Source: Photobacterium aquimaris
GTDB lineage: Bacteria; Pseudomonadota; Gammaproteobacteria; Enterobacterales; Vibrionaceae
Assembly: GCF_002954455.1 (NCBI RefSeq)
Contig: NZ_MSCC01000001.1
Location: 1,905,128-1,969,127 of the forward strand
Direction: 5' to 3'
Length of the DNA: 64,000 nucleotides
The translations under genes were made by a program, and so were the position numbers. This document shows, in pieces, positions 46,103 to 57,518 of this stretch (the first letter of the stretch is position 1; the number at the start of each line of letters is the position of its first letter). The notes beneath the pieces were generated by a model. It saw only the letters and a program-made list of their open reading frames with translations. It made no database searches and was not told the DNA's origin.

Positions 46103-49100
46103 CTACTTCTTGAGCATAAACTTCTCAAGTAGCGCTTTGGCTTCCGCTTGGACTTCGCCCTCACCTTTTAGCGCTATATCTTGCAACAAATCAATACCAC
46201 CACTGATATCATTCATTTCAAGATACGCTTTTGCTAAGTCCAACTGGCCAGCATACTCACCAGAACTATCAACATCAAATTGACGAATATTGGCAAACAT
46301 ATCAGGAAACTCAGTCAAACCCACATCAAGGTTTAATGGTTTTTCATCAGGATCTTCTTGCTGATAATTAGGATCATCAGCCAATAAATCATCAATACTA
46401 ATGTAATTCGACGTTGTTGCCGTTGCCGATTTAACATCCGCTTGAGCAAAAGACGGTTGCTTAGACCAATCTTCACTGACAAGTTCAGGCTCAGCCACAG
46501 CACGTTGCCACACCGCGGCTTCATCTTCGGCTAATACATCTTCATTATCAGCAATAGCACTGTCTGGTGTAGAGGCTAATAGCTGCTCACGCTCATCACT
46601 ATTAACACCAAGCCCACCTTTAGGAGATACTGTTGTTGGCTGCGAGTCATCAAACAGTAACGCATCCATATCTAAGCCTGCAGCATCAACCCGCTCTTGC
46701 TCTGCTTCTGGTGAACGATCAACAGTGGTGATACCTGGCGATGATGGTTGCGGTTTAAGGCCTTGCTCAATAGCGTATTGCTCTAATTCATGCTGCTCTT
46801 CAAAGGATGCATATAACGCTTCATCTTCATCGAACTCAGGCAAAGCCGTAACATCAATATTCTCAAACGCATATTCCAAATGACGAGCAGTATCAAATGG
46901 CGAGTAATCAGGTTCAACGTTAGCGCTAGCATTATCAACAGCAACAGTCTGACGTTGTTCTGCAGCTTGTGCCGCTTGTTGTAATTGACGTGCAACATTA
47001 TCAATTGCAACTTGCTCATCAATTTCTGAACGATCATCGGTTTGCTCTAATGGCAATGCTTGCGGATCATCAAATGCTGAGTTTTCATCAAACTCAGGTA
47101 AATCATCAAGGCTTAATGGCGCATTATGTACCGCATCAGCTGACGGTAAGTCTGACAATTGATCATCATAATCATCAAATGCGGCTTGCTCATCAAACTC
47201 AGGCAAATCATCAAGATTAAACGTTGGCGTATCTTTTTCAGCATCGATTAACTCATCTAATAGCGCAGTGCTATTTTCATCGAGTTTAATATCTGACGTT
47301 GTCGCTAAGGTATCGCTATCATCTGCAAGTAGTTCATCTAATAACTCAGTGCTACCTTCAGCAACCTCTATATCACTTCCAAAAGATTTATCGTCATCAT
47401 CAGTAACTAAATCATCCAATAACTCAGTGCTACCTTCAGCAAATAATGATTGCTCATTACTTGCATCTTTATCTGTCGATGGCGTAGTGATATCTGGTAG
47501 ATCATGATTAAACTGAGAAAACAATGCGTCAAGTTCATCTTGAGAAACGGCTTTAGTACCGACTAATTCCGATTTAGAAACAGCTTCAGACTGCGACTCT
47601 TCATTGGTCGATGCTTGTGCTTGTTGCAAGATCTCATCTAATAATGCTTGGTCTGATAATGCTTTTTCGTCATCGTGATCGTGTTCTTCTGTGATAACCG
47701 ATGTTGTTGTCGCGTCATCATGTTCAGATAAATCAAAATCAGCTTTATCTTCCTCGCTAAGCGATTGCTCCCACAACGCAGCTAATGCTTCATCTGAACT
47801 CGGTTCAGACTTAGCATCAAGCTCATCAAGCGCGCGCTCCATGTCTTTCAGACCAATAGCATCATCGTTAGTCACTGAAATAGTGCTAAGGTTAGAATCA
47901 AATGCCTGATCATCAAAATCTGCTGCAGCTAACGCCAGCTCCGATGACTGCTCACCCTTCGCTAACGATTGATCCTCTTGTTGTTCTAGTGTTTCAGAAT
48001 CAAGTTCTTTATCAGAGGCTTTGTTATTGCTGTGCTGTTTAGGTTCAATATCTGCAAACAAATCGTCATCAGCAAATAAGTCATCAAGATCATCATTTTG
48101 ATCACTATCCACTAAATCAATCGGTGGCACCACCACTGAACTGGTGTCGTTATCGGTTATTGGTGCAGGTAACGATTGTGGTTGAGACTCATTTTTCTTA
48201 CGGCGGAACAGTAATAATGCGAATAACGCAGCAATTAAGCCGCCTGGTATAATACCCGCAGCAGCAAGTGCCCATGGATTATTAGTTAGACGCTCTAACC
48301 ATGTTTCAGGAACAGGCTCTGGCGCTTGTTGTACCTGCTTTTGTTGCTCTAAAAACGACACCATTTGTTGACGAATACTGTCACTTTCAGTGACCTGATC
48401 TTTCAATGTCGCCATATCTTGTTGCATCGCAGATAACCGCAACCGCAATGCGTGGTTACTTTCAACTAATGCTGCCATTTTCACATGATCAACATTCGCT
48501 ACTGGTTTGGCTGGAATAATGGTTTGATCATCATTCTTAGGCCCATCAACGACCGCAGGCTGTTCACTTTTGGTCGCCACTGCCGTTGCAGTAACATCTG
48601 CCGAGTTGTCAGCATCAGTTTCAGCTTTGATGTCTACAGTTGGCGTGACAGGCGTGACTGACTCCGGCTTTGGTGTCAGTTTTATCACTTTAGGCTTATT
48701 AACAACGGAAGGTTGCTGTTCAGCTAAGCGTCTTTTTTCTAACTCAGTTGCGTACGGCGCACGTAATTGGTCTGCCGCTAATTTTCGGCTAACAGTGCTA
48801 ATACGTTGCTGCTGAATTTGCTCCATTGTTGGCAATTTTAAATAGCTGCCCGGCAACAATGAGTGAATATTATTATTTTCAAAGGCGTCTTGATTAAGAT
48901 TATAAATGGCACCAATAACTTTAAAGATAGACACATTTTTATTTGGTAAATGACGCGATGCAATGCCCCACAACGTTTCAGTTTCATACGTTGGACCATA
49001 GCTACGTGCCATTAATGACGATGTTGAAAATTGTTTAGCAGGTACAGTTAATTCGCTCGTGTCAGAACCTTGATTCATCGTTATATACGAGCTGTCTTCA

Positions 49101-49216
49101 TTCGCTGGGCCTACTATACGTATCGTATTAGCATTCACTACCGGTAAATAGGATGAAATAGTTACAAAGGCTACCGGCAGTACCATACGTTTAAGTATTT
49201 TTGGGATGTCAGACAC
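46103..49216 (-). CDS. fimV: FimV/HubP-type polar organising protein
   Basis: 1037 residues from a GTG at 49216 with AGAGGA upstream. Order: signal sequence (about 10-30), a LysM-like peptidoglycan-binding region around 85-130 (ETLWGIASRHLPNKNVSIFKVIGAIYNLN...LLPGSYLKLP), a coiled coil near 245-290 (HALRLRLSAMQQDMATLKDQV), one membrane helix (NPWALAAAGIIPGGLIAALFALLLF, about 310-337) and a long, very acidic cytoplasmic part of about 600 residues with repeated LPEFDE and STELLDELL modules, ending in a FimV C-terminal domain (LDLAKAYLEMNDISGGIDLLQDI). In Vibrio, HubP anchors chromosome, flagellum and chemotaxis proteins at the pole. Shorter than HubP of V. cholerae. Confidence 0.9.
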   Translation of the reverse strand: MSDIPKILKRMVLPVAFVTISSYLPVVNANTIRIVGPANEDSSYITMNQGSDTSELTVPAKQFSTSSLMARSYGPTYETETLWGIASRHLPNKNVSIFKVIGAIYNLNQDAFENNNIHSLLPGSYLKLPTMEQIQQQRISTVSRKLAADQLRAPYATELEKRRLAEQQPSVVNKPKVIKLTPKPESVTPVTPTVDIKAETDADNSADVTATAVATKSEQPAVVDGPKNDDQTIIPAKPVANVDHVKMAALVESNHALRLRLSAMQQDMATLKDQVTESDSIRQQMVSFLEQQKQVQQAPEPVPETWLERLTNNPWALAAAGIIPGGLIAALFALLLFRRKKNESQPQSLPAPITDNDTSSVVVPPIDLVDSDQNDDLDDLFADDDLFADIEPKQHSNNKASDKELDSETLEQQEDQSLAKGEQSSELALAAADFDDQAFDSNLSTISVTNDDAIGLKDMERALDELDAKSEPSSDEALAALWEQSLSEEDKADFDLSEHDDATTTSVITEEHDHDDEKALSDQALLDEILQQAQASTNEESQSEAVSKSELVGTKAVSQDELDALFSQFNHDLPDITTPSTDKDASNEQSLFAEGSTELLDDLVTDDDDKSFGSDIEVAEGSTELLDELLADDSDTLATTSDIKLDENSTALLDELIDAEKDTPTFNLDDLPEFDEQAAFDDYDDQLSDLPSADAVHNAPLSLDDLPEFDENSAFDDPQALPLEQTDDRSEIDEQVAIDNVARQLQQAAQAAEQRQTVAVDNASANVEPDYSPFDTARHLEYAFENIDVTALPEFDEDEALYASFEEQHELEQYAIEQGLKPQPSSPGITTVDRSPEAEQERVDAAGLDMDALLFDDSQPTTVSPKGGLGVNSDEREQLLASTPDSAIADNEDVLAEDEAAVWQRAVAEPELVSEDWSKQPSFAQADVKSATATTSNYISIDDLLADDPNYQQEDPDEKPLNLDVGLTEFPDMFANIRQFDVDSSGEYAGQLDLAKAYLEMNDISGGIDLLQDIALKGEGEVQAEAKALLEKFMLKK

Positions 49217-49400
49217 TGTCTACATTCCTCTTTGGCAAAGATAAAGTTGCTCGAACTCGTTGTCATACAACGAATTCGAAATAATAGTTTGTTAATCATA
49301 ACGACAGCTATGAGCAAAACTTGAATAGCGATATTCAATCACAATGTGGATGACATTATGTCAAGTTATCAGCAAAAGAAAAGTAAGCAACTAACGAAAT
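49217..49400. other. Spacer upstream of fimV
   Basis: About 184 bp, no gene. It contains the ribosome site AGAGGA and presumably the fimV promoter. Confidence 0.5.
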
Positions 49401-49430
49401 AAAAAAGCGACCGGCTTTCACCCATCGCTT
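49401..49430 (-). terminator. Terminator after asd
   Basis: Imperfect GCGATGGG / CCGGTCGC stem (minus strand) followed by six T, 86 bp after the asd stop. Confidence 0.6.
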
Positions 49431-49515
49431 TGTTATTTTGTTAGCAAGTTCGATCGCACTATTGTGTTAACAAACACTAATAGCGCGATCTAAGCCTTAC
49501 TTTTAATAAGGTTGA

Positions 49516-50529
49516 TTATAAATATTCAGCAATCAACTTTTCTGCAATCTGAACACTGTTAGTCGCAGCGCCCTTACGAACGTTATCAGCCACAATCCAC
49601 ATGTTTAAACCACATGGGTGACTAATATCTTCACGAATACGACCAACCATCACATGATCTTTACCAACAGCATCCGTTACTTGTGTTGGGTATTCATTAC
49701 CAGGGAAAACTTCAATACCATCAGTATTTTCAAGTAAGTTAATCGCATCTTCTAATACGATTGGCTGATGGGTTTCAACGTGTACTGCTTCACCATGACC
49801 AAAGAATGAAGACACACGCACACAAGTTGGATTCACACGAATACTTGCATCGCCTAAAATCTTCTGTGTTTCCCACACCATTTTCATTTCTTCTTTGGTG
49901 TAGCCGTTATCCATAAATTCATCAATATGAGGAATACAGTTGAACGCAATTTGCTTATCGTAGGCTTTGGTTTCAATTGGCAAACCGTTAAGCAACTTCG
50001 CAGTTTGTCCTGCTAGTTCATCAATACCTTTACGACCAGAACCTGATACTGACTGGTAAGTCGCCACGTTAATACGATCGATACCATAAGCATCTTGAAT
50101 CGGCTTTAACGCAACTAACATTTGAATTGTTGAGCAGTTCGGGTTAGCGATAATGTTACGGTTACGGTAATCTGCAATCGCTTCTGGGTTCACTTCTGGA
50201 ATAACCAACGGTACATCATATTCGTAACGGAATTCAGAGGTGTTATCAATAACCACCACACCTTGCTCAGCGGCAATCGGTGCCCAATGGCGTGATGCTT
50301 CAGCACCTGCAGAGAACAAGGCAATTTGCACTTGGCTCCAATCGAAATCTTCTACATTACGAACACGGGTTGATTTACCTTTAAAACGTAACGCTTTACC
50401 TGCGCTACGATCACTTGCCAGCAAGTAAAGATTGCGAACAGGAAAATTGCGTGCTTCTAGCACTTCGACCATAGCTTCGCCTACAGCGCCTGTTGCGCCA
50501 AGTATTGCGATATCATATTCCTGACTCAT
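49516..50529 (-). CDS. asd: Aspartate-semialdehyde dehydrogenase
   Basis: 337 residues. The NADP loop [22 protein letters not shown] opens the protein; the catalytic Cys is in [13 protein letters not shown] (about 132) and the catalytic His lies in the C-terminal half near [15 protein letters not shown]. It makes aspartate semialdehyde for lysine, threonine, methionine and peptidoglycan. It stands where E. coli has usg, an asd-like gene; unlike what is reported for Usg, the active-site Cys is present. Overlaps pdxB by 4 bp (ATGA), so translation is coupled. Confidence 0.92.
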   Translation of the reverse strand: MSQEYDIAILGATGAVGEAMVEVLEARNFPVRNLYLLASDRSAGKALRFKGKSTRVRNVEDFDWSQVQIALFSAGAEASRHWAPIAAEQGVVVIDNTSEFRYEYDVPLVIPEVNPEAIADYRNRNIIANPNCSTIQMLVALKPIQDAYGIDRINVATYQSVSGSGRKGIDELAGQTAKLLNGLPIETKAYDKQIAFNCIPHIDEFMDNGYTKEEMKMVWETQKILGDASIRVNPTCVRVSSFFGHGEAVHVETHQPIVLEDAINLLENTDGIEVFPGNEYPTQVTDAVGKDHVMVGRIREDISHPCGLNMWIVADNVRKGAATNSVQIAEKLIAEYL

Positions 50530-51701
50530 TGAGTGACCTCTACTACTGTAAAACCTAATTTAGCCAGCGACTCTACCGCAAACTCGGCCTTCGCCGCTAC
50601 TGTAATCGCACTATATTCACGTCGATCCCAGTAATTTTTACGCATTAAATCAAAAGCGGTAGCCATTTTGCTGTTATCGTCGCCAGCAGCTAGCATTTCA
50701 CGACGGAAAATACCGTCATCTTTACGTACATCATAAACTAATTGGATCAAGCTAAATAAGGTTGCTTCATCCCATTTTCGACTTAATTGCACTTGTGGTA
50801 CAGGTGCAATAGGTAACAAATCACTTGCCTGAGCATGGTGTTCGTTATTTAAAAACTGACAAAAACTGTTAAACACCATGGTGGTGCCACGTGCTTTACC
50901 TTCAAGTCCATAACCAGCAACATGCGGTGTCGCAAAGGCTAATAATGGTAACAATTCTAAATCCACCAGCGGTTCTTGTTCAAACACGTCTAACACTGCG
51001 GTTAACACTTTACCACTGCCATCAGCTGCTGCTTGTAAGGCTTGTTTTAGCGCTTGATTATCCACTACAGGACCACGAGCTGCATTAATTAAAATCGCAT
51101 TGGGTTTCATTGCCGCTAAAAATGCTGCATCCACTAAATGATGAGTAGGATGATCACCTGTGCGTGTTATCGGGGTATGGGTGGTGATCACATCACACTC
51201 AGCCAATAGCGTTTCAAGCGAGTTGAACTCACGCTCATCGCCCTCAACTTGTTTTAAGGGATCGTTTAATAAATACCGAATACCCAGCGCATCCAAACAT
51301 TTCGCTAAATAAGTACCAACATTGCCCGCTCCAATAATACCCACGGTGCGATCAAAAATAGAGAAATCCTGCTGTTGGCCAAGCACCATCAAACTACTTA
51401 ATACATATTCTGCCACACCCACTTTGTTACAACCGGGCGCTGCGGTAAAGGTGATCCCCTTAGCGGCTAATAAATCCTGATCAACATGATCTTGCCCTGC
51501 GGTTGCAGTACCAACAAATTTCAGCTTATCGGCTTTCGCTATTAGATCGGCATTCACTTTGGTTACAGAACGGATCATCAAAGCATCAATGCCGACTAAA
51601 TCATCAGCAGTTAATGTACGTCCTGGTTTGGCAATAACCTCACCTAATTGGCTAAATAATTCCTGAGCATAAGGCATGTTTTCATCGATAAGGATTTTCA
51701 T
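50526..51701 (-). CDS. pdxB: 4-Phosphoerythronate dehydrogenase PdxB
   Basis: 391 residues. D-2-hydroxyacid dehydrogenase fold: NAD loop [22 protein letters not shown] (about 119), substrate/catalytic residues in [23 protein letters not shown] and [18 protein letters not shown] (catalytic His). The C-terminal PdxB dimerisation domain follows. It acts in pyridoxal-phosphate synthesis. Co-transcribed with asd downstream. Confidence 0.94.
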   Translation of the reverse strand: MKILIDENMPYAQELFSQLGEVIAKPGRTLTADDLVGIDALMIRSVTKVNADLIAKADKLKFVGTATAGQDHVDQDLLAAKGITFTAAPGCNKVGVAEYVLSSLMVLGQQQDFSIFDRTVGIIGAGNVGTYLAKCLDALGIRYLLNDPLKQVEGDEREFNSLETLLAECDVITTHTPITRTGDHPTHHLVDAAFLAAMKPNAILINAARGPVVDNQALKQALQAAADGSGKVLTAVLDVFEQEPLVDLELLPLLAFATPHVAGYGLEGKARGTTMVFNSFCQFLNNEHHAQASDLLPIAPVPQVQLSRKWDEATLFSLIQLVYDVRKDDGIFRREMLAAGDDNSKMATAFDLMRKNYWDRREYSAITVAAKAEFAVESLAKLGFTVVEVTQ

Positions 51702-52020
51702 ATACGTCCTGTAGAGAGAATAAGTAAAGAGAGGCGCGTGCGCTGATTATTATATAGGAGAGAGGGACAAGGGAAAAGCAGGGACGAGGAAAAGCGGTGC
51801 GAGTGGCGAGACAGCCCAATATTCGTCATCTCGAAAGGTGAGGCACGAAACTATCCGTGATCTACTTAACGCGTGTTTGAGCTTAAAAGAAACCAGTGGA
51901 TTCAATGACTCTACGACACGCGGGCAGTAGATTCCCTAACGCCCTCGCAGTCATTCACTGTAGGGAATGACGGGGTTGGGCTTGGCATTCATTTTAGAAA
52001 ACAACAGGGTTTGGACACAA
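51702..52020. other. Gene-free spacer between pdxB and fabB filled with repeats
   Basis: About 320 bp. It holds a TCGAG-rich repeat at 51761-51806 and one copy of the 184-bp repeat at 51807-51990; the fabB terminator follows. Only the first 60 bp near pdxB look like ordinary promoter DNA. Confidence 0.7.
51807..51990 (+). repeat. 184-bp dispersed intergenic repeat, copy A
   Basis: Starts CGAGACAGCC and ends CTTGGCATTC. It aligns without length change to 55924-56107, with roughly 80% identity by eye (for example shared GAGGCACGAAACTATCCGTG and CACTGTAGGGAATGACGG). The tail carries TTCCCTA/TAGGGAA arms that can form a hairpin. No coding frame is conserved. Confidence 0.85.
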
Positions 52021-52052
52021 AAAAAGCGACAGGCTCTCACCTATCGCTTTTT
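52021..52052 (-). terminator. Terminator after fabB
   Basis: AAAAAGCGACAGG / CCTATCGCTTTTT with one mismatch and a 6-nt loop, very similar to the terminators after fimV and purF. Confidence 0.8.
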
Positions 52053-52119
52053 ATCATGCTATGAACTCTCAGACACGAAATCTCGCTACTTGAAATCTCG
52101 CCGCTGCTGTGTTCCGGCC

Positions 52120-53334
52120 TTACGCTTCGTATTTCTTAATTACTAGCGTTGCGTTAGTACCACCAAAACCAAAGCTGTTAGACATAACAGTCTTCAATTC
52201 AACATCGCGCTTCTCAGTCACGATATCAAGGCCTTTAGCCGCTTCATCCAGGTTGTCGATGTTGATGCTTGGCGCAACAAAACCGTGCTCTAGCATTAGC
52301 GTTGAGTAAATTGCTTCGTGAACACCAGCCGCACCTAGAGAGTGACCAGTCATCGCTTTAGTTGCAGAGATTGCTGGGCAGTTTTCACTAAATAGTTCTT
52401 GAATAGCACCAAGCTCTTTCACGTCACCTACAGGTGTTGAAGTTCCGTGAGTGTTGATGTAATCAACAGGAGCATCAAGATCTTTCATTGCCATCTTCAT
52501 ACAACGCACAGCGCCTTCACCTGATGGTGCTACCATGTCGTAGCCGTCAGATGTTGCACCATAACCTACGATCTCACCGTAGATTTTTGCGCCACGAGCA
52601 AGAGCATGTTCAAGTTCTTCAACCACAACCATGCCGCCGCCACCAGAGATAACGAAACCGTCACGGTCTGCATCGTAAGTACGTGATGCTTTTGATGGAT
52701 CATCGTTGTACTTAGTCGACAACGCGCCCATAGCATCAAACATCATTGTTAGTGACCAATCAAGCTCTTCACCGCCACCAGCAAAAACAACATCTTGCTT
52801 GCCTAGTTGAATCAGTTCAACCGCGTGACCGATACAGTGTGCTGATGTTGCACATGCAGAACTCATGGTGTAGTTAACACCGCGAATTTTAAAAGGTGTT
52901 GCCAAACATGCAGAAACAGTTGAAGACATAGTACGTGGAACCATGTAAGGACCAACACGCTTAACGCCTTTCTCACGCAGTGTATCTACTGCATGGTACT
53001 GATTGTATGATGATGCGCCGCCTGAACCTGCAACTAAACCTGTACGCTCATTTGATACTTGGTCTTCTGCTAGGCCAGAGTCAGCAACCGCTTGTTCCAT
53101 TGATAGGTAAGCAAACGCAGCGGCATCACCCATGAAACGCATTTTCTTACGATCAATGTGCTCAGAAGGTGTAATTTTTAGGTCACCCCACACATTTGAA
53201 CGCAATTTCATTTCTGCAAACTGCTCAGAGTAAGTAATACCTGATTTGCCTGTTTTTAGGGATTCCAGTACTTCAGCAACGTTGTTACCGATACTAGATA
53301 CAATACCCATGCCTGTAATTACGGCTCGTTTCAT
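52120..53334 (-). CDS. fabB: 3-Oxoacyl-ACP synthase I FabB
   Basis: 404 residues. Condensing enzyme of fatty-acid elongation, needed for unsaturated fatty acids. Catalytic triad visible: Cys in [15 protein letters not shown], His in [11 protein letters not shown], His in [14 protein letters not shown]; the Lys in ISATKAMTG is also there. The spacer to divergent mnmC is 393 bp. A TCGAG-type repeat (52071-52114) lies between its stop and the terminator. Confidence 0.95.
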   Translation of the reverse strand: MKRAVITGMGIVSSIGNNVAEVLESLKTGKSGITYSEQFAEMKLRSNVWGDLKITPSEHIDRKKMRFMGDAAAFAYLSMEQAVADSGLAEDQVSNERTGLVAGSGGASSYNQYHAVDTLREKGVKRVGPYMVPRTMSSTVSACLATPFKIRGVNYTMSSACATSAHCIGHAVELIQLGKQDVVFAGGGEELDWSLTMMFDAMGALSTKYNDDPSKASRTYDADRDGFVISGGGGMVVVEELEHALARGAKIYGEIVGYGATSDGYDMVAPSGEGAVRCMKMAMKDLDAPVDYINTHGTSTPVGDVKELGAIQELFSENCPAISATKAMTGHSLGAAGVHEAIYSTLMLEHGFVAPSINIDNLDEAAKGLDIVTEKRDVELKTVMSNSFGFGGTNATLVIKKYEA

Positions 53335-53727
53335 GATGAATTCCTACTGATATTAATGGAAATACCTACCCATTTTATAGAACAACCAATGCCCTATTTC
53401 AATGACTAGAATACGTCCCAAACGGCTTTAAAATCTGCGCTCACATCCACTCTTCGTTTGCTATAGCGAACGAAAACACGCGATATTAAAGATGTTTGGG
53501 CCGAGACAATTCACTAATCTAACTCTTTTATTAAGAAAAAAACAAAAAAGTTAACGATTATTTAGTACGAGAACTATAACGGCTTTGCTCCTGAAAAGTG
53601 GTCAGCTTTCCTGTATTTCAGGTACAATCGAGTCAAAATTGCTATTCAATCGCATTTAAAGCCCATAATTGATGCATTTTTATGCATAAAGTGATGCTAA
53701 AGTGCTCAGCTGCTAAACAAGAGGTTC
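53335..53727. other. Divergent spacer between fabB and mnmC
   Basis: 393 bp with no gene. AAGTGGTCAGCTTT near 53595 weakly resembles half of a FadR site, but it is about 260 bp from fabB and is not called. Confidence 0.5.
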
Positions 53728-55866
53728 ATGTTGTCTCGTCCTACTACCACAACGTCTACGCCACGGATAAAAAATGCCGTCCTTGATTGGAACGATAGTG
53801 GCTGTTCAATATTTCATCAGTTAGCATCATCAAATAATCATGGACTTGAACAAACACGCGATGCCTTTATCCACCAACATGGTTTACCGCAACGCTGGCA
53901 GGATTTTGACCGCCGTCGATTTGTTGTGGCTGAAACCAGTTTTGGCACTGGGGTTAACTTTTTAGCACTATGGCAAGCATTTAACGCTTTTCGTGAACAG
54001 CACCCAGAGGCGACAACGCAAGAGCTGCATTATATTAGCTTTGAAAAAACACCGTTGACCAAGCACGATCTAATTAAAGCTCAGCTTATGTGGCCGGAAC
54101 TGGCACAACTCACTGAACAGCTTCACGCACATTATCCTCCTGCTGTCGCTGATTGTCATCGAATTGTGCTTGAGAATGGCCGTATCACTCTTGATTTATG
54201 GTTTGGCGATATTCACCAATCTATGCCTCAACTATGGCTAGGCAATGACGGTCTTATCGACGCATGGCTATTAGACGAGTGCGCACCTCAGCATCAACTC
54301 GAGAGCTGGAATCAGCAGCTGTTTAATAACATGGCTAAAATGGCACGTGCTCAATGCAGTGTTAGCGCCGTGACAGCAACAACGACAGACTTAGTACGTA
54401 CGGGTTTAACTGAGGCTGGTTTTAGTCTCAACAATACATCAACGCTAAACGAACACCATCATATTACTCTAGCGACAATCACTCCTTCGCATTCGCAAGC
54501 TAACTTTAAGCCTTGGTTTGCCCGTAGCTCACAACAAACATCACAACCAAGCGATATTGCGATTATCGGTGGTGGTGTTGCATCAGCGACCACCGCATTA
54601 GCCTTAATTCGTCGCGGTCAGTCGGTAACCTTATATTGTGCTGATAACGAGTTAGCCCAAGGAGCATCGGGCAATCGCCAAGGTGCCGTCTACCCACTGC
54701 TCAATGGTAAGCATGATCCACTATCACGCTTTTTTGCGCCGGGATTTATTTATGCACGTCAGTTTGTTGAACAAGCTGCTCAGCAATGTCAGTTTGATCA
54801 TGATTGGTGTGGCGTAACCCAATTAGCATGGGATGAAAACGGTAAAAACCTGACTGATGCTGAAAAACAACTCGCGCTTGCAACCCAAGATAAAAAACTC
54901 GGTCGTCAAACTAAAAAGCTAGAGTGCATGTTAAGCGGAGGCTTTCCTGAAGAGTTAGTCCGTGAATTAGATATTGAACAAACCCGCACGATCACCGGTG
55001 TCGAAACCGATTGTCGTAGTGTTAATTACCCGTTAGGTGGTTGGTTATGCCCACAGCAATTAACCCAAGCATTAATCGAATCAATGCAGCAAACAGGCAA
55101 ACTAACCTTACATCTTAATTGTGATGTCACTACGCTTGAACAACTTAAAACACCCACTAATGATCCGCGATGGCAATTAACGTTTGCCGATGGCAGCACC
55201 ACAACTCACACCACAGTTGTGGTTGCCAGTGGTCACCGTTTTAATCAATATCCACAAACAGCCCCGATTCCAACCTCATCAGTACGTGGTCAAGTCAGCC
55301 ATGTACCAACCAATGAGACCTTGGCGCAACTTAACACGGTATTATGTTATGACGGCTATTTAACGCCAGTAAACACCAACACCAATAGTCATTGTATTGG
55401 TGCCAGTTACGCCCGTCGTAGTTGCGATTTAACTTACAGTAACGTCGATCAACAGCAAAACAAGCAACGCTTACTAGACAGTGTTCCTGCAACGGCCTCA
55501 TGGGTCGATGCCATTCATGTTGACGAGTTTGATCCTCAGCAACGAGCACGTGTTGGAGTCCGTTGTGCTAGCCGTGATCATTTACCGTTTGTGGGTAATG
55601 TTTGCCGTTATGATGATTTGATTAAGCAATATCAAGATCTCAAAGATAACCAGCTTTACGCTCAAAATGTGCCGGTATATCAAAACTTATTTACCATTGT
55701 TGGCTTAGGCTCACGAGGGTTAAGTTCAGCACCACTATTAGGCGAGTTACTGGCTTCACAGATTTGTGGCGATCCACTTCCCCTACCACACACAGTACTT
55801 GATGCCCTTCACCCAGGAAGAATGTGGGTACGAAAATTAGTACGCGGTAAAGAGGTAAAGGCATAA
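53728..55866 (+). CDS. mnmC: Bifunctional tRNA mnm5s2U34 enzyme MnmC
   Basis: 712 residues; ATG 53728 has GAGG four bases upstream. The N-terminal SAM-dependent methyltransferase (about 1-260; [18 protein letters not shown]) precedes an FAD-dependent oxidoreductase (about 270-705; [37 protein letters not shown]). It finishes 5-methylaminomethyl-2-thiouridine at the tRNA wobble base: the FAD domain removes carboxymethyl, the other domain methylates. Opposite fabB, as in E. coli. Confidence 0.95.
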   Translation: MLSRPTTTTSTPRIKNAVLDWNDSGCSIFHQLASSNNHGLEQTRDAFIHQHGLPQRWQDFDRRRFVVAETSFGTGVNFLALWQAFNAFREQHPEATTQELHYISFEKTPLTKHDLIKAQLMWPELAQLTEQLHAHYPPAVADCHRIVLENGRITLDLWFGDIHQSMPQLWLGNDGLIDAWLLDECAPQHQLESWNQQLFNNMAKMARAQCSVSAVTATTTDLVRTGLTEAGFSLNNTSTLNEHHHITLATITPSHSQANFKPWFARSSQQTSQPSDIAIIGGGVASATTALALIRRGQSVTLYCADNELAQGASGNRQGAVYPLLNGKHDPLSRFFAPGFIYARQFVEQAAQQCQFDHDWCGVTQLAWDENGKNLTDAEKQLALATQDKKLGRQTKKLECMLSGGFPEELVRELDIEQTRTITGVETDCRSVNYPLGGWLCPQQLTQALIESMQQTGKLTLHLNCDVTTLEQLKTPTNDPRWQLTFADGSTTTHTTVVVASGHRFNQYPQTAPIPTSSVRGQVSHVPTNETLAQLNTVLCYDGYLTPVNTNTNSHCIGASYARRSCDLTYSNVDQQQNKQRLLDSVPATASWVDAIHVDEFDPQQRARVGVRCASRDHLPFVGNVCRYDDLIKQYQDLKDNQLYAQNVPVYQNLFTIVGLGSRGLSSAPLLGELLASQICGDPLPLPHTVLDALHPGRMWVRKLVRGKEVKA

Positions 55867-55923
55867 GGTTGCGAGGGTTTTAGAGGCGAGAAAGAGCAGT
55901 AGCGAGTGGCGGATTATTAGTGC

Positions 55924-56107
55924 CGAGACAGCCTAATATCCGTCATCTCGGAAGTTGAGGCACGAAACTATCCGTGATCTACTCAAGACGTGATCGAGCC
56001 TTAAAGAAGCCAGTGAATTCAATAACCCTACAACGCGCGGACGGTAGATTCCCTATCTCGTTCGTAACCTCACTGTAGGGAATGACGGAGGTTGGGGCTT
56101 GGCACTC
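55924..56107 (+). repeat. 184-bp dispersed intergenic repeat, copy B
   Basis: Starts CGAGACAGCC and ends CTTGGCACTC, same length and orientation as 51807-51990. It is preceded at 55868-55912 by a TCGAG-rich unit (GCGAG...AGAGCAGTAGCGAGTGGCGG), as is copy A, so the compound unit is about 230 bp. It sits between convergent mnmC and the metallo-hydrolase gene. Confidence 0.85.
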
Positions 56108-56144
56108 ACTCTAGACATTACGGAGTGAGGCTTGGCTCTCCCCC

Positions 56145-57518
56145 TTACTCACTCGCGGCAATAATCACTGTTGCCTCAGGCTTAACCTTTCTCAATTCTA
56201 CTGCTAATGCGGTTTGCGCTTTAAGATCACCATGCACGACTTTAATTATCTTAGGGCCTTGCTCAATATCAGCCACAAAACTAACCAAATCAGATTGCGC
56301 AGCATGGGCGGAATAACCCGATAATTGGTGGATGTGCGCCATAACATCAATCACTTTATCATCAATTTTAATGGCTCTATCGCCATCGACTAAAGCGCGT
56401 CCGGTTGTACCTTGCGCTTGATAACCTGCAAAAATTATATCAGTGCGTTTATCGGCTAATAACGCTTTTAAATAATTGACTACTCGGCCACCAGAGCACA
56501 TGCCGCTGGCGGCAACAATGATTGCAGGTTCACCAGAATGCTGAAGCCGGTTGACTAATTTTATATGATCCGCATGGCTATCAATGGTAATACATTGTTC
56601 AAACGCTAACGGATGCCTGCCCATATAACGCCGATGTTTCGCTTCTTTAGCCCATAATTCATGAAAATAGCGGTACTGCTCAGTCACCTTTTGTGCCAGT
56701 GGCGAGTCTAAAATTACTGGTAAACTTTTCCACACTCGCTTATTGGTTTCTGTTTCATTAGGATCGATATCAATTTGGGCAATAATATTTTCAAGATCAA
56801 ACAGTAACTCTTGAGTACGGCCAACACTAAAGGCGGGAATCACAATCGCACCACCATCTTGTAATGAGCGTTCAATAATGCGTTTTAATACTTGCTGGCG
56901 ATGCTCAAGTTGGTGGTTAGGTTTATCACCATAAGTACTTTCAATTACTAACGTATCAGCGACAGTTGGCGCGATGGGATCGGCTAATAATGGCGTATTT
57001 TTCGGTCCAAGATCACCACTAAAAACCACAATCTCATTGGTCGGCAATTTAATTTCAATATAAGCCGATCCCAAAATATGCCCAGCAGGTCGAAAACGGA
57101 TCTTAACTTGATCTCCAGTTGGTAACACTATTTGCGCCCAACAATCATAAGGCACAGGACGAATGCGCTGATGTATTAATGCTAACGCTTTTTCGCACTG
57201 TTTTTTATTGAGCCCTAATTGCAGTTTAAGCCCATCTTCTAGCATTAATGGCACTAAAGCCGCGGTTGCTTCTGTGGCATAAATAGGACCCGTAAAACCT
57301 GCGGCAAGCAACCATGGCAAACGACCAATATGATCTATATGACTATGGGTCAGTAATAATGCAGCGATATTGTTAATATCAAATTCAATATCTAACGTCT
57401 CACGGGCTTCTATTCCCTGAAATAAACCACAATCTATCAATAAGCTATTATCGCCAATAACAAGCTCATGACATGATCCCGTTACTCCTGTTTTTGCGCC
57501 ATGATGAACAATATTCAC
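56145..57518 (-). CDS. MBL-fold beta-CASP metallo-hydrolase (RNA-processing type)
   Basis: 457 residues from GTG 57518, behind GGGGAG with 6-nt spacing, so that the product begins MNIVHHGAKTGVTGSCHEL like other family members; an upstream ATG at 57569 is less likely. Zinc ligands: THSHIDHIGRLPWLL (H-x-H-x-D-H), RPAGHILGSAYIEI, FSGDLG, and beta-CASP motifs with SGMCSGGRVVNYL and a C-terminal SGYSAHAAQSDL. Relatives are RNA nucleases (RNase J, CPSF-73, bacterial YSH1-like proteins), but substrates of this group are mostly unknown. Confidence 0.88.
   Translation of the reverse strand: MNIVHHGAKTGVTGSCHELVIGDNSLLIDCGLFQGIEARETLDIEFDINNIAALLLTHSHIDHIGRLPWLLAAGFTGPIYATEATAALVPLMLEDGLKLQLGLNKKQCEKALALIHQRIRPVPYDCWAQIVLPTGDQVKIRFRPAGHILGSAYIEIKLPTNEIVVFSGDLGPKNTPLLADPIAPTVADTLVIESTYGDKPNHQLEHRQQVLKRIIERSLQDGGAIVIPAFSVGRTQELLFDLENIIAQIDIDPNETETNKRVWKSLPVILDSPLAQKVTEQYRYFHELWAKEAKHRRYMGRHPLAFEQCITIDSHADHIKLVNRLQHSGEPAIIVAASGMCSGGRVVNYLKALLADKRTDIIFAGYQAQGTTGRALVDGDRAIKIDDKVIDVMAHIHQLSGYSAHAAQSDLVSFVADIEQGPKIIKVVHGDLKAQTALAVELRKVKPEATVIIAASE

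Noticed and set aside
53594..53610. FadR-like half site upstream of fabB
   Set aside because: Only one half resembles the consensus and it is about 260 bp from fabB, close to mnmC instead.
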